Source: Opitutaceae bacterium (lineage in GTDB: Bacteria; Verrucomicrobiota; Verrucomicrobiia; Opitutales; Opitutaceae). Taken from it: a stretch of 64,000 bases of DNA. Shown here piece after piece: positions 1 through 9,164 of this stretch (its first letter is position 1; each line of letters opens with the position of its first letter). The notes below the pieces were generated by a model. That model was not told where the DNA came from. It saw only the letters and a list, made by a program, of their open reading frames with translations, and made no database searches. A program made the position numbers and the translations under genes. Where the stretch lies: assembly GCA_028284235.1 (NCBI GenBank), contig JANQSC010000072.1:1-64000 (forward strand). Reading direction: 5' to 3'.

Positions 1-1217
1 AGGTCGTGTCGCCGCGCTAGTTGTTCAATCCAGGTTCGAGTCGCGAGGATCTGCCCGTAATAGTTCAGACCGTCCGTTAGCGTGTCTTTTGATCGTAGCG
101 GGCTTTCCGCCGGCTTGAGGTTGGTGCTTACGCTCTTGTCTAAAGCGACATTGCGACCTTCTGATATCAGCTCGATCTCCGCGAAACCGACTTTTTGAGG
201 AGCGGCGTTTTCGGGGCTGATTTCTCTCTGCGGTTCCGCGGTCAGACGGACATAGCGGCAAGAAGTTTCCGCTAGAGGTAAAGTGGTGATCGGGCCGATG
301 TCTTTAATGTTGTTTCGCCGATAGTCGATGAGAGTTGCTGCGTCCGAAAAGTCTTCCTGGTTGGCTCCCTCCACGATCAGCCGTTTAGGTAGGCCGAAGT
401 CTCCGGGAGTGGAGAGCGGAACGGTGGTGCTTTGTTCTACTGTATGCAGGTTGATCTGCGTCAAGGCGTACGGTTTTCCCAAGTCGATGAGAAAGTAGGG
501 TTGTTCTTCTGGCAGACCCACAAAAGAGAGGCTTTTCTCGCCTTGCGCTGCGTCCATCAGATACGGAACGAACCCGTCGACAGCAAAGTCCTTGTTCCAG
601 GCGCTCGTTGTATCCGTTGGCTGCTCACGAATTTTTACGGGTTTTCTAAGGGCTACGTTCTCAAAGCCGCTAAAGACGAGTATTTCAGCTAGCTGAAGAA
701 AGTACCTTCCTTCGAAACCTCGAGGCGTTAAGGTTGTGGCCTCAATGCGAACCCAATCCGCAACGACATCGGGAACGTCGATAACTAGAGGAGCGATGCG
801 CGGCAGCAATTGATCTTCCGCTTTAAAGCGAGCGACTTCAATGCCGCCGCGAATGTCCCCCGTTCCCGCGATCACTCGAAACTCTGAAGGAAAGCTCTCA
901 GCTATAAAGCCTTGCTTCGTCTCGCGCAAGATGGACGGGACCAGCGCGATTTGGTTGACGGCATAGTCATCGCCCAAGTCAATTTCGATCCACTCCGTAT
1001 GACGAGGATCTGCATGGCCATTGGATCGGTACCCCTTTGAACCGAGCCCTGCTCTAAGGCTGTAGTTGGCGAGGCCGCTTAGTTCTTCATCGATTTTGTC
1101 TAGTCGTTCCTCAAGAGCCGAGATCGACATGCTGTCGATTGAGGTCTCGCCACCGCGCGAGGCGATGGCGGTCGCGGCCAACAGGGGCAGGGTGAGGATT
1201 GTTCGAATGCGAGGCAT
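1..1217 (-). CDS. Secreted discoidin (F5/8 type C-like) domain protein, partial
   Basis: This frame is open on the minus strand from an ATG at 1217 to the window edge, about 405 codons with no stop. The ORF track missed it because the stop lies outside the window. The translation starts MPRIRTILTLPLLAATAIAS, a signal peptide. Next comes a short charged helix (LEERLDKIDEELSGL) and then two jelly-roll-like segments with discoidin signatures: 'TEWIEIDLGDDYAVNQI' near residue 80 and 'PYFLIDLGKPYALTQINLH' near residue 250, followed by 'VALDKSVSTN'. Discoidin modules usually bind glycans or surfaces. The last visible residues (TWIEQLARRHDL) look like the start of a helix, which in this phylum could lead into a membrane segment and a signalling output domain. 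That output is not visible, so the overall role is unknown. Confidence 0.8.
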   Translation of the reverse strand, partial: MPRIRTILTLPLLAATAIASRGGETSIDSMSISALEERLDKIDEELSGLANYSLRAGLGSKGYRSNGHADPRHTEWIEIDLGDDYAVNQIALVPSILRETKQGFIAESFPSEFRVIAGTGDIRGGIEVARFKAEDQLLPRIAPLVIDVPDVVADWVRIEATTLTPRGFEGRYFLQLAEILVFSGFENVALRKPVKIREQPTDTTSAWNKDFAVDGFVPYLMDAAQGEKSLSFVGLPEEQPYFLIDLGKPYALTQINLHTVEQSTTVPLSTPGDFGLPKRLIVEGANQEDFSDAATLIDYRRNNIKDIGPITTLPLAETSCRYVRLTAEPQREISPENAAPQKVGFAEIELISEGRNVALDKSVSTNLKPAESPLRSKDTLTDGLNYYGQILATRTWIEQLARRHD

Positions 1218-1303
1218 TTCCTTCGCGATTTAAATGAACTGAGGGATTTGGCGCAACACGCTTTTCTTAGGGGAGAAAGTGTAAGGTGAAAACGCGGAGC
1301 GAG

Positions 1304-1329
1304 GCATCCTATAAAATGAGGATAGGCGG
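1304..1329 (+). promoter_or_regulatory. 26-nt hairpin motif, copy 1
   Basis: A short stem-forming motif (CATCCTAT...ATGAGGATAGG) lies about 100 bases upstream of the TonB receptor gene. A second copy with nearly the same length and sequence is at 26940-26965, ahead of the PhoD-like gene. Both occurrences precede genes for exported proteins on the plus strand. The function is unknown; a 5'UTR element or a protein-binding site are both possible. Confidence 0.35.
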
Positions 1330-1379
1330 CCCTTTGACGAGCGCTATTCTAGTTGGCGCTCAACCCAGGAGACTCCCAT

Positions 1380-1401
1380 ACGCGCCTCGTTCGAGACGCG
1401 T
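1380..1401. promoter_or_regulatory. Operator-like palindrome upstream of TonB receptor gene
   Basis: ACGCG-C-CTCG-TT-CGAG-A-CGCGT is a 22-bp dyad with one mismatched pair, about 30 bases ahead of the receptor start codon. An imperfect GAGCGC...GCGCTC hairpin lies just upstream (about 1339-1360). The position fits a repressor operator or a 5'UTR hairpin. No regulator gene is adjacent. Confidence 0.4.
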
Positions 1402-1431
1402 GAAGTTAACCCCTTAAACTAGATTACGAAA

Positions 1432-3720
1432 ATGAAAAACACTACTTACTCAGTTATTAACCACTCTACCCAGCTGAAGCGGGTTGCGCTCTTTTGTAGC
1501 GCTATAGTTGGCGCGTATTCGTTTGCTCAAGACGATTCGGAAGGCGACGAGGTTTTCACACTCAGCCCTTTTGTTGTTGAAGGTACAGACGGTTACGCTG
1601 CTACTAACACGATCTCGGGCACGGGCCTGAATACCCCGCTTATCAACTTGCCGATGTCGATAAACGTAGTGACGGCGGACTTTCTGGAAGACAGTCACAT
1701 TGGTGAGTTCACGCATGCGTTGGACTACAATTCTTCGATATCCCAAACGGGGAGAAACCACAACGGCCGTACGAATCCACAGATTTTCTCGATACGTGGT
1801 TTTAGGAATAGCACGATGCTAGTAGATGGCGTACTTGGAGGCGCATCGCTCCCGATGCAAATGATTGATCGGATCGAAGTCGTCAAAGGGCCCAATACGC
1901 TCTACGGCCAGGCGGAGCCAGGGGGCTTGGTCAATATAATCAGTAAAAAGCCAAGCGCTGAAGAGGGAGGCGTTGTTAGAGCGATCGTTGGCGACGGTGA
2001 ATGGCGCCAATTGAAACTGGACTACACCGTTCGAGCTATGGACGACAAACTCGGTGTGCGAGTTATGACGGACAATAAGGAATTCAATGGCTGGAGATGG
2101 GTCGACGGTCAGAAACACGATTTCAAAGGCGTTTCCGGAACCTACGATCTAGCGGAAGCCACTCACTTGGACTTCTTGGTTGCCGAGAATGACATATCCG
2201 GTTTTCCAACACAGCGCGCGACTTGGGGTTTCCAGCGAATTGCCACCGATTTAAACGGAGATGGAGACACTGAAGACACTGTAAATGGAATCGGCGAAGC
2301 AAGCGCTCGCTATAATAACACATTCTTGCCACGAGAATACGTATCCTCGACGGCGGAGAACATTATGGATCACGAAAACTTTTGGATGTCTTTGGGTTTT
2401 CGGCACAGTTTTAGCGACCGTCACACTTTGCAGTACAAATACAACTTCCACGACCTGCACAATGTGACTACGTTCAGGGAGTTTAATACCTTCGGTACCG
2501 ATGGAGTCGCCGGTGGTCTCGACGCGCTGGACGATTTTAGAGGTCGCGATGAAGTGCATACTCTCAACGACACTATCCAATTCGAGTCGGGCGACGTCAG
2601 GCACCAAGTACTTTTGGGCGTTAGAAAGTCCGAGCGATACAATAGGGGTGGAACGTATCGGCTGAGAGCCACGAACGCCGCCGAGTCCGCTATAAGAAGA
2701 GAGCTTGAAGCCCGTACTGGAAAAGTCTTCCGGGATTTCCTCAGTAGAGACGAGGTTCTCGCTGGCGTGCCGATTTACGAAGAAGACGTACCAAGTCCGG
2801 AAGAGCTTTTGACCTTCGGGGTTCGGAGCAATCAAAATGATCTTAGTATCCAGGAGGTTACTACTTTCTATGCAACGGACAACGTCTACTTCAACGAGGG
2901 TAGATCGAATATCCTAATCGGAGTACGTCACATCGATCTCGAGCAACGGTCTACTCTGCTCGGAGGGGCGGAGAGTGGGTCCGTTTCGGGCAGCGACATG
3001 AATTTCCAGTTTGGAGCCGTGCACCGCATCAACCCTCATATGAGTGTATTCGGGAGCTGGGCGGACGCGTTCCGTCCGCAAAACACGATCGATCCCAATA
3101 CGGGCGAGTTTGTCGGCCCTCAGACCAGCGAGGCTATCGATCTGGGCCTCAAGTTCGACGGTTTAGGTGACGGAAAACTGAGCGGTTCCGTCGCTTTGTT
3201 TCGCATCGAGCAAAGCAACGTGTTCCGAAGCGACCACAATCCAGTGACCTTCATTAACGACACGGCAATCACAGACGATCTAAGCGAGGGGTTCGAATTC
3301 GAGCTATTCTACAATCCGGTCCCCCATTGGAATATCGTGGCTGCGTATAGCTACATCGATGCAAAAGTAGTCGGTGAAGTTGCTACGGGTTTGCGCTTGG
3401 AGGGCGCGACCCCGCACCGGTTTACCTTGTTTAACAGCTACACAGTTCAAGAGGGCCCCCTTGAGGGAGCTCGATTCGGGGGAGGCATGGTCTTTGCGGA
3501 TGGCCCTATTCAGCAGTTCGGCAACATCTCCAACTCGCTTGTAGTGGAGGATGGATACACGACGTTCGATTTCTTCGCTCGATTTCCGGTTACATTCGGC
3601 GAGCGGGATTGGGAAATCGGGGTCAACGTCGACAACGTGACCGACGAATTTTTCGTGCGTTCTCGAGCCGGGACAAGTGAAGCCCGCCAGGTGCTGTTCT
3701 CCCTGTCCACGGATTTGTAG
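1432..3720 (+). CDS. TonB-dependent siderophore-type outer membrane receptor
   Basis: This 762-residue protein has a signal peptide ending near 'AYSFAQ', an acidic linker, and the segment 'EVFTLSPFVVEG', which sits where a TonB box is expected. A plug domain follows ('NLPMSINVVTADFLEDS', 'FSIRGFRNSTMLVDGVLG', 'IDRIEVVKGPNTLYGQAEPGG', 'VNIISKKP'), then a long barrel. These plug signatures are typical of the FhuA/FoxA siderophore-receptor branch. The C-terminus ends '...FSLSTDL' and so lacks the usual terminal aromatic residue of outer membrane barrels. The start is the only ATG before the signal peptide; no clear Shine-Dalgarno sequence is visible. A strong terminator follows and a GH29 fucosidase lies downstream. 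The substrate could be a ferric siderophore or, as for many Verrucomicrobia receptors, an oligosaccharide. That choice is inference. Confidence 0.9.
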   Translation: MKNTTYSVINHSTQLKRVALFCSAIVGAYSFAQDDSEGDEVFTLSPFVVEGTDGYAATNTISGTGLNTPLINLPMSINVVTADFLEDSHIGEFTHALDYNSSISQTGRNHNGRTNPQIFSIRGFRNSTMLVDGVLGGASLPMQMIDRIEVVKGPNTLYGQAEPGGLVNIISKKPSAEEGGVVRAIVGDGEWRQLKLDYTVRAMDDKLGVRVMTDNKEFNGWRWVDGQKHDFKGVSGTYDLAEATHLDFLVAENDISGFPTQRATWGFQRIATDLNGDGDTEDTVNGIGEASARYNNTFLPREYVSSTAENIMDHENFWMSLGFRHSFSDRHTLQYKYNFHDLHNVTTFREFNTFGTDGVAGGLDALDDFRGRDEVHTLNDTIQFESGDVRHQVLLGVRKSERYNRGGTYRLRATNAAESAIRRELEARTGKVFRDFLSRDEVLAGVPIYEEDVPSPEELLTFGVRSNQNDLSIQEVTTFYATDNVYFNEGRSNILIGVRHIDLEQRSTLLGGAESGSVSGSDMNFQFGAVHRINPHMSVFGSWADAFRPQNTIDPNTGEFVGPQTSEAIDLGLKFDGLGDGKLSGSVALFRIEQSNVFRSDHNPVTFINDTAITDDLSEGFEFELFYNPVPHWNIVAAYSYIDAKVVGEVATGLRLEGATPHRFTLFNSYTVQEGPLEGARFGGGMVFADGPIQQFGNISNSLVVEDGYTTFDFFARFPVTFGERDWEIGVNVDNVTDEFFVRSRAGTSEARQVLFSLSTDL

Positions 3721-3763
3721 TAGATAGTGACGTAGGTCGTAGCACGCCTTGCTAGAAGGCAAA

Positions 3764-3797
3764 GCCCCCTTCAAGTGACGTTGGAGGGGGCCTTTTT
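3764..3797 (+). terminator. Rho-independent terminator after TonB receptor
   Basis: GCCCCCTTCAA and TTGGAGGGGGC form an 11-bp stem with one mismatch and a 6-base loop, followed by a T run. It lies 44 bases after the receptor stop and just before the fucosidase start, so the two genes are probably separate transcripts or attenuated. Confidence 0.8.
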
Positions 3798-3809
3798 AAG
3801 AAGAAACGC

Positions 3810-5360
3810 ATGATCCATTTGAGAATCGCAGGTATTCCTTTTTGTGGTAAGCCCATAGTGGTAGGTTTAGCGCTCTTGGCCTTTGTCGCGGGACTTGGCG
3901 CCCAAGAGGAGCTCAGCGCGGATAGAAAATTCGACTACACGTGGGAATCGTTGAAAACCCAGCCAGTTCCTCGATGGTTCGACGAGGGGAAGTTCGGCAT
4001 ATTCATACATTGGGGCCCGTATAGCGTTGTTGGATACAGCGAAGGAGGCGTTGGCTATGCGGAGCACATCCCGAAGCAAATGTATCGGGATTCCGAGCAC
4101 TACTACCCGCTCATCGAGGGTTTGTTTGGCGCTCATCCGCCCGAGTTTGGCTACAAAGACATCGTGCCGCATTTCAAGGCTGAGAATTGGGATCCAGATG
4201 ACTGGGCTGCGCTATTTAGTCAAGCGGGGGCTCGGTACGTTGTGATGACTGCGGAACACCACGACGGCTACGCAATGTGGGACTCCGACCTCACGCCTTG
4301 GGCCGCGACCAAAGTGGGTCCCATGCGCGATCTCGTGGGCGATCTTGGCGAGGCGGTTCGGGCTAAAGGTCTCAAGTATGCGCCTTCATTTCATCGGGAG
4401 CGTCACAACGGTTTCTTCGCTTTGGAGCGCTATGCCCAAGCGAGTCCGCCTCACCCGGATGTCGCTGCGGAGATCGAAAGGGTGCCGGAAGCGGAGTCGC
4501 TTTACGGGCCCTTCGAAATTGATGGCGCCTTCATCGCGGACTATGTCGCTCGTTGGAGGGAGATCGAGCGAAAGTACCAGCCTGACTTGATGTGGCTCGA
4601 CCATGTTCCCGTGTTTCATGAGCAGTGGTGCGAAGAGTTTGACCATCCGTATATCCGCAGTTTTCACGTCGCTTTGCAGCGGATGATCGCCGACTACTTC
4701 AACGCTGCGGAAGACTGGGGCAAACCGGTTTTTGTCAACAACAAGGGTCCCGAAGGCGCTCACAATTGGCCAGTTGGTGTAGGCTTTCGGGAGGCGGACA
4801 ACTTGGAACTCGAAGGAATCTCGACCAAGTGGCAGAACCCGGCCACGCTTGGCACTTCCTACGGCTATTTGGAAGCGGAGGAAATTGGCGATCTCTACAA
4901 AAGTCCGACCGAACTCGTCCACTTGCTCTGCGACGTGGTGAGCAAAAACGGGAATCTTCTGCTGAACATCGGACCGAGAGCGGACGGGACTATACCCGAT
5001 GGCATGCGAAGACGTTTGCTGGCTATGGGGAAGTGGCTGGAAACGAATGGCGAAGCGATCTACGGGACCAAGCCCTGGATGGTCGCTCGACAGAAGAAAC
5101 CGAATACACGATTCACAATCAAAGAGACCACGCTTTATGCAATTGTCTTTGAGCAACCGGCTAGGCCCTTCGTGATTCAGGCGGGTGAAGTTGATCTCGA
5201 AGAATTCCAGGATGCAGAAGTATCCCTTCTCGGGTCAGACGAACTGATAAAGTGGAGTTTGACGGACGACGGGATTCGCGTCTATCCGCCCCGCGAGTGG
5301 CCCGGAGAGCATGCGTGGACTTTTCGAATCGATAGAGTTCCTGGCAAATCGCCAAAGTGA
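3810..5360 (+). CDS. Secreted alpha-L-fucosidase, GH29
   Basis: This 516-residue protein has an N-terminal hydrophobic export signal ending near 'AGLGAQ'. GH29 hallmarks follow: 'KFGIFIHWGPYSVVGYSE' near residue 60, 'YVVMTAEHHDGYAMWDS' near 145, 'RAKGLKYAPSFHRERHN' near 190, and 'YQPDLMWLDH' near 255, where the Asp is in the position of the family's catalytic nucleophile. The C-terminal part is a beta-rich domain. Retaining GH29 enzymes release fucose from fucoidan or other fucosylated glycans, in the periplasm or outside the cell. The gene follows a TonB receptor and a terminator, which suggests fucose-containing glycan use. The length matches the family and no truncation is seen. Confidence 0.92.
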   Translation: MIHLRIAGIPFCGKPIVVGLALLAFVAGLGAQEELSADRKFDYTWESLKTQPVPRWFDEGKFGIFIHWGPYSVVGYSEGGVGYAEHIPKQMYRDSEHYYPLIEGLFGAHPPEFGYKDIVPHFKAENWDPDDWAALFSQAGARYVVMTAEHHDGYAMWDSDLTPWAATKVGPMRDLVGDLGEAVRAKGLKYAPSFHRERHNGFFALERYAQASPPHPDVAAEIERVPEAESLYGPFEIDGAFIADYVARWREIERKYQPDLMWLDHVPVFHEQWCEEFDHPYIRSFHVALQRMIADYFNAAEDWGKPVFVNNKGPEGAHNWPVGVGFREADNLELEGISTKWQNPATLGTSYGYLEAEEIGDLYKSPTELVHLLCDVVSKNGNLLLNIGPRADGTIPDGMRRRLLAMGKWLETNGEAIYGTKPWMVARQKKPNTRFTIKETTLYAIVFEQPARPFVIQAGEVDLEEFQDAEVSLLGSDELIKWSLTDDGIRVYPPREWPGEHAWTFRIDRVPGKSPK

Positions 5361-5464
5361 TTATACTCCGAACGGCTTCTGCATCATAGGAAGGCTCTAC
5401 AGACCGGAGAGTCTAGACCGGCTGTAGCAGACTTGTGGAGCGGAAGATTCAAGTTCGACTATAT

Positions 5465-6892
5465 ATGAAACGACTGATCCTCCTTTGCGTTCTTCCCAAT
5501 TTCGCAAGCGCGCTATTTGCACTTCAAGGGCAAGATACTCACTCTGTTTCGCGTCGATCGGGGGAAATGATCTATCAGCAATTCTGCGCTACGTGCCACG
5601 GCGTGAATTTTGAAGGCGGAAAGGCCCAATCGTTGATAAAAGAGAAATGGCTCTTTGGAAGCGTGCGGAAAGCGATCTCTGAAAACATCGAGCACGGTAT
5701 AGCTGCGGTCGGCATGCCAGGATTCGCGGCTGCCTTGAGCGATGAAGAACTGGGGCGAGTGACAGATTATGTTCTCTCAATACAAGGGACGGAATTGGAA
5801 GCCAGGAAATCTATACCAAAGAGAATAGAAACGGAACTGAATACACTGCGTGTCGAGATCCTGGTGGCAGATGGGCTTCAAGTTCCCTGGAGCATAGAGT
5901 TTGTCGACGAGCGACGAGCTCTCGTGTCCGAACGGCCTGGCGGACTTCGATGGATTGTCGATGGAAAGCTCGATCCCAGGCCGATAGAAGGACTGCCTAA
6001 GACCTGGTATTTTCGAGACGCAGGCATGCTGGATATCGCGTTGCATCCAGACTACGAGGAAAACGGCTGGGTATATATTGCGAATAGCGACCCTATAGGC
6101 GATGAAAAAGACCGGCAAACACCCGCTATGCTTCAAATCATTCGGGGTCGAGTCAATGGCTACCAGTGGATCGATCAAGAGACCATTTTCTCGGTTCCCG
6201 AAGAAGAGTATTTCGCCTCGAGTATGCACTTTGGTTGCCGCATGTTGTTCGACAGAGAAGGGCATCTGTACTTTTCCTCTGGAGACAAAGGAATACCGGA
6301 AGACGCTCAGGATCTCTACGATGCCCAGGGCAAGATACACAGAGTTTACGCAGACGGCTCGATTCCGAAAGACAACCCGTTCTTCAATCACCCGACCCAG
6401 TACAAGAGTATTTTCACATACGGTAGTCGCAATGTGCAGGGTCTAGCCCAACACCCGGAAACAGGAGGGATCTGGGCAACTGATCACGGTCCCATGGGAG
6501 GGGACGAGCTGAATTGGGTTCGTCCGGGCGCGAACCACGGCTGGCCGCTGGCGACCTATGGCATTAACCACGACGGCACCCTCGTTTCCGAGCGTGCCGA
6601 GTACCCTGGAGTGACGAGCCCCGCTCGCTATTGGGTTCCGTCTATAGCGACTTGCCCGATTGCGTTCGTAGACAGCGAACTATTCCCTGAATGGAAAAAC
6701 AACCTTCTGCTCGGAGCGCTCAAATTTCAGGAAATCCGTCGACTGGTTTTGGAAGGAGAAGAAGTTGTCGAAGAGGAGATCCTATTCCAGGGATACGGTC
6801 GCGTGCGCGACATTAAGTTTGGTCCCGATGGCGCGCTCTATGCGTTGTTGAACGACCCGGATCAACTGATCAGAATCACTCCGTACAAGTAG
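5465..6892 (+). CDS. Cytochrome c - PQQ-dependent sugar dehydrogenase fusion
   Basis: The track starts this at a GTG (5435), but the ATG at 5465 begins a proper signal peptide (MKRLILLCVLPNFASALFA), so I prefer it (475 residues). A class I cytochrome c domain comes first, with CATCH heme motif near residue 40 and a candidate distal Met in 'VGMPGFAAAL'. A six-bladed soluble glucose/aldose dehydrogenase-type propeller follows: 'VPWSIEFVDERRALVSERPG', 'MLDIALHPDYEENGWVYIA', 'HFGCRMLFDREGHLYFSSGD', 'SRNVQGLAQHPETGGIWATD', 'GANHGWPLATYG'. The family oxidises aldoses with PQQ; here electrons can pass directly to the fused heme. It lies 104 bases after the fucosidase and could oxidise a released sugar, which is inference. 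Confidence 0.88.
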   Translation: MKRLILLCVLPNFASALFALQGQDTHSVSRRSGEMIYQQFCATCHGVNFEGGKAQSLIKEKWLFGSVRKAISENIEHGIAAVGMPGFAAALSDEELGRVTDYVLSIQGTELEARKSIPKRIETELNTLRVEILVADGLQVPWSIEFVDERRALVSERPGGLRWIVDGKLDPRPIEGLPKTWYFRDAGMLDIALHPDYEENGWVYIANSDPIGDEKDRQTPAMLQIIRGRVNGYQWIDQETIFSVPEEEYFASSMHFGCRMLFDREGHLYFSSGDKGIPEDAQDLYDAQGKIHRVYADGSIPKDNPFFNHPTQYKSIFTYGSRNVQGLAQHPETGGIWATDHGPMGGDELNWVRPGANHGWPLATYGINHDGTLVSERAEYPGVTSPARYWVPSIATCPIAFVDSELFPEWKNNLLLGALKFQEIRRLVLEGEEVVEEEILFQGYGRVRDIKFGPDGALYALLNDPDQLIRITPYK

Positions 6893-7028
6893 TTGAGAAT
6901 CTTGTGCCTGTGTCCAAACTCAGGCGATTCTGTTACTTGCGAAAGTGAACGATCTACTCTTCACTTTGCAATCTGTATTCAAAAATAGAGTATGGGGATA
7001 CACGAGATTCAGCCGATTACATAGAGTC

Positions 7029-7913
7029 ATGGTAGGTACAAACAATAAGCTCGGGGCGTTGCTTGTTATTCTATCGATGTTTTGCTTCTCGATTAACGAC
7101 GGGTTTATGAAGTCGCTGTCTGGGAAACTCGAATGGCATCAGGTACTAGCATTGCGAGGCATTCTCGGCACGGCGCTATTGTTTGTATTGGCGGTTCTCG
7201 TGGACGGTAGAAGGAGCGCAAGAGAAGTGGTGGGGTACTTTAGGCATCCTTCATTTGCGCTTAGAACGATCTTCGAAGTTTTGGCGCTTTCGATCTGGAT
7301 TGTCGCGGTAATGAACATGTCGTTGGCGAGCGCCACCGCGATTAATCAACTGCTACCGGTGTTTCTTACGATCGGCGGAGCATTGGTTTTTCGAGAAAAG
7401 ATTGGCTGGGATCGATTGACCGCTACCGCGATTAGCCTCGTTGGAGTTCTGTTGATTGTAAAGCCGGGTAGCGAGAGTTTCACGCCTTTCGCCGTACTGG
7501 TCTTGCTCGCCACTTTGCTCATGGCCGCTCGGGATACCACGACGCGGGCGCTCAACGCGGAGGTTCCCTCAACCTACACAGCCGCAATAAGTATGGCTGC
7601 GTTGAGCCTATTTGGAATCGCGTTCGCAGCCCGCTCGGATTGGCCTCCTCTGGGAGTGGATATTCTTCTACGAATAATCGGGGCCGCTGTCTCCATGTCG
7701 TTAGCCTTCCTCTTTGTTGTGATGGGTGCGCGAATAGGCGAAGTGAGCTTTCTCGCTCCATTCCGTTACGCGGCGTTGATTGGAGGTTTGGCTATCGCTG
7801 TTTTCTTTTTTGGTGAACGGCCCGACTCGCTGTCATTGACTGGGGCTGCAATTGTAGTTGTCGCGGGAATTTGGATGCTCCGCCGTCAAAGTAGCGTGGC
7901 AGACGGAAGGTGA
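7029..7913 (+). CDS. EamA/DMT-family membrane transporter
   Basis: About 294 residues from the ATG at 7029; the longer GTG start at 6945 adds a polar tail unlike the family. There are about ten hydrophobic segments arranged as two EamA repeats: 'MFCFSINDGFMKSLSGKLEWHQVLALRG' opens the first and 'ALLMAARDTTTRALNAEVPS' opens the second. 'FREKIGWDRLTATAISLVGVLLIVKPG' is a typical repeat end. DMT transporters export amino acids, nucleosides or other metabolites. The substrate cannot be read from sequence. It stands between the PQQ dehydrogenase and an ABC ATPase, with no obvious functional link. Confidence 0.85.
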   Translation: MVGTNNKLGALLVILSMFCFSINDGFMKSLSGKLEWHQVLALRGILGTALLFVLAVLVDGRRSAREVVGYFRHPSFALRTIFEVLALSIWIVAVMNMSLASATAINQLLPVFLTIGGALVFREKIGWDRLTATAISLVGVLLIVKPGSESFTPFAVLVLLATLLMAARDTTTRALNAEVPSTYTAAISMAALSLFGIAFAARSDWPPLGVDILLRIIGAAVSMSLAFLFVVMGARIGEVSFLAPFRYAALIGGLAIAVFFFGERPDSLSLTGAAIVVVAGIWMLRRQSSVADGR

Positions 7914-7965
7914 TCTAATTGGTGTTGAACCTTCGGGTTTTTACCTCTGGTCTGTCTCCACTCCC

Positions 7966-9102
7966 ATGGCCCGCGTTTCCCTTAGCAAAATCGAAAAGAC
8001 CTTTTCGGGTTCGCGGAAGAATGGTGGGTTTCATGCGGTGAAGGGAATCGATCTGGAAGTTGCAGACGGCGAGTTCATGGTGATCGTAGGCCCTTCGGGT
8101 TGCGGCAAGTCCACCACGCTGCGGATGATCGCCGGTCTCGAGTCGGTGGATTCCGGGACAATTGAGATCGACGGCGTGCGCGTGAACGACGTCCCGCCGA
8201 AGGATCGCGACGTATCGATGGTTTTCCAAAGCTACGCGCTCTACCCGCACATGACGGTGTTCGAGAACATGGCTTTTGGATTGAAGATGCGAAAGCTGGG
8301 TTCCGAGGAGATAGAGCGACGAGTATCGGATGCGGCTCGATCGTTGGGGTTGGATGAACTGCTGAAACGCCGGCCGAAAGCGCTCTCCGGGGGACAGCGC
8401 CAACGGGTGGCCCTCGGGCGGGCGATTGTCCGCGAACCGAAGGTGTTCCTGTTCGACGAGCCTCTTTCCAATTTGGATGCGAAGATGCGGGTGGCGATGC
8501 GGGCCGAGTTGGCGAAGCTCCATCAGTCCCTTAACGCCACGATGATCTACGTAACGCACGACCAGGTGGAAGCCATGACCATGGGCGACCGGATTTGCGT
8601 CATGAACGAAGGTCGGATTCTGCAAGTGGACGAACCGTTAGCCGTCTACAATAACCCCGCCAACGTATTCGTGGCGGGATTCATCGGCAGTCCGCCCATG
8701 AATCTGGTTCGAGGTGTCTTGAGGCAAGCGGGTGAGAGAATTGAATTCGTGGAAAGCGCCGATGAAGGTAGTGGATTCTCGATTACGCTGAGTTCCGATT
8801 GCCGCTACGCGCTTGGAGACGGATCTGAACGGAGCGTCGTACTAGGGATTCGGGCGGAGGATTTGGCGATCGGGGATGCGAGTGATCGTGATTCCTCCTC
8901 CGCGACAGGCATTGCGGCCCGCGTGTCGATGAGCGAGCCAACCGGCTCGGACACACTTGTCTATCTCAATTCGGGAACGAGCGACTGGGTGGTCGTTGAA
9001 CGTTCCAATCGCGCCAGGAAAGTCGGAGACGAGGTCGAACTTCAAATCTCGGAAGATCGTATCCACTTTTTTGATGAAGCGACTGGAGATGCGATTCGTT
9101 AG
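7966..9102 (+). CDS. MalK/UgpC-type sugar ABC transporter ATPase (orphan)
   Basis: The start is set at ATG 7966, giving 378 residues. The track start at 7858 would overlap the EamA gene and add about 36 non-family residues. Motifs are complete: Walker A 'GPSGCGKST', Q-loop 'VFQSYALYPHM', signature 'LSGGQRQRVALGRA', Walker B 'VFLFDEPLSNLD', H-loop 'YVTHDQVEAMT'. A C-terminal MOBE/TOBE-like domain starts near residue 245 ('GFIGSPPMNLV'). This subfamily energises CUT1 carbohydrate importers and can serve several transporters. No permease or binding-protein gene is adjacent, so it may be a shared ATPase for systems elsewhere. Confidence 0.9.
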   Translation: MARVSLSKIEKTFSGSRKNGGFHAVKGIDLEVADGEFMVIVGPSGCGKSTTLRMIAGLESVDSGTIEIDGVRVNDVPPKDRDVSMVFQSYALYPHMTVFENMAFGLKMRKLGSEEIERRVSDAARSLGLDELLKRRPKALSGGQRQRVALGRAIVREPKVFLFDEPLSNLDAKMRVAMRAELAKLHQSLNATMIYVTHDQVEAMTMGDRICVMNEGRILQVDEPLAVYNNPANVFVAGFIGSPPMNLVRGVLRQAGERIEFVESADEGSGFSITLSSDCRYALGDGSERSVVLGIRAEDLAIGDASDRDSSSATGIAARVSMSEPTGSDTLVYLNSGTSDWVVVERSNRARKVGDEVELQISEDRIHFFDEATGDAIR

Positions 9103-9164
9103 AATTGGTTAATCTCGTTAATCGAAACTCTCCAATTGCAGGGGCGTTGCTTCCGTTTACACCC

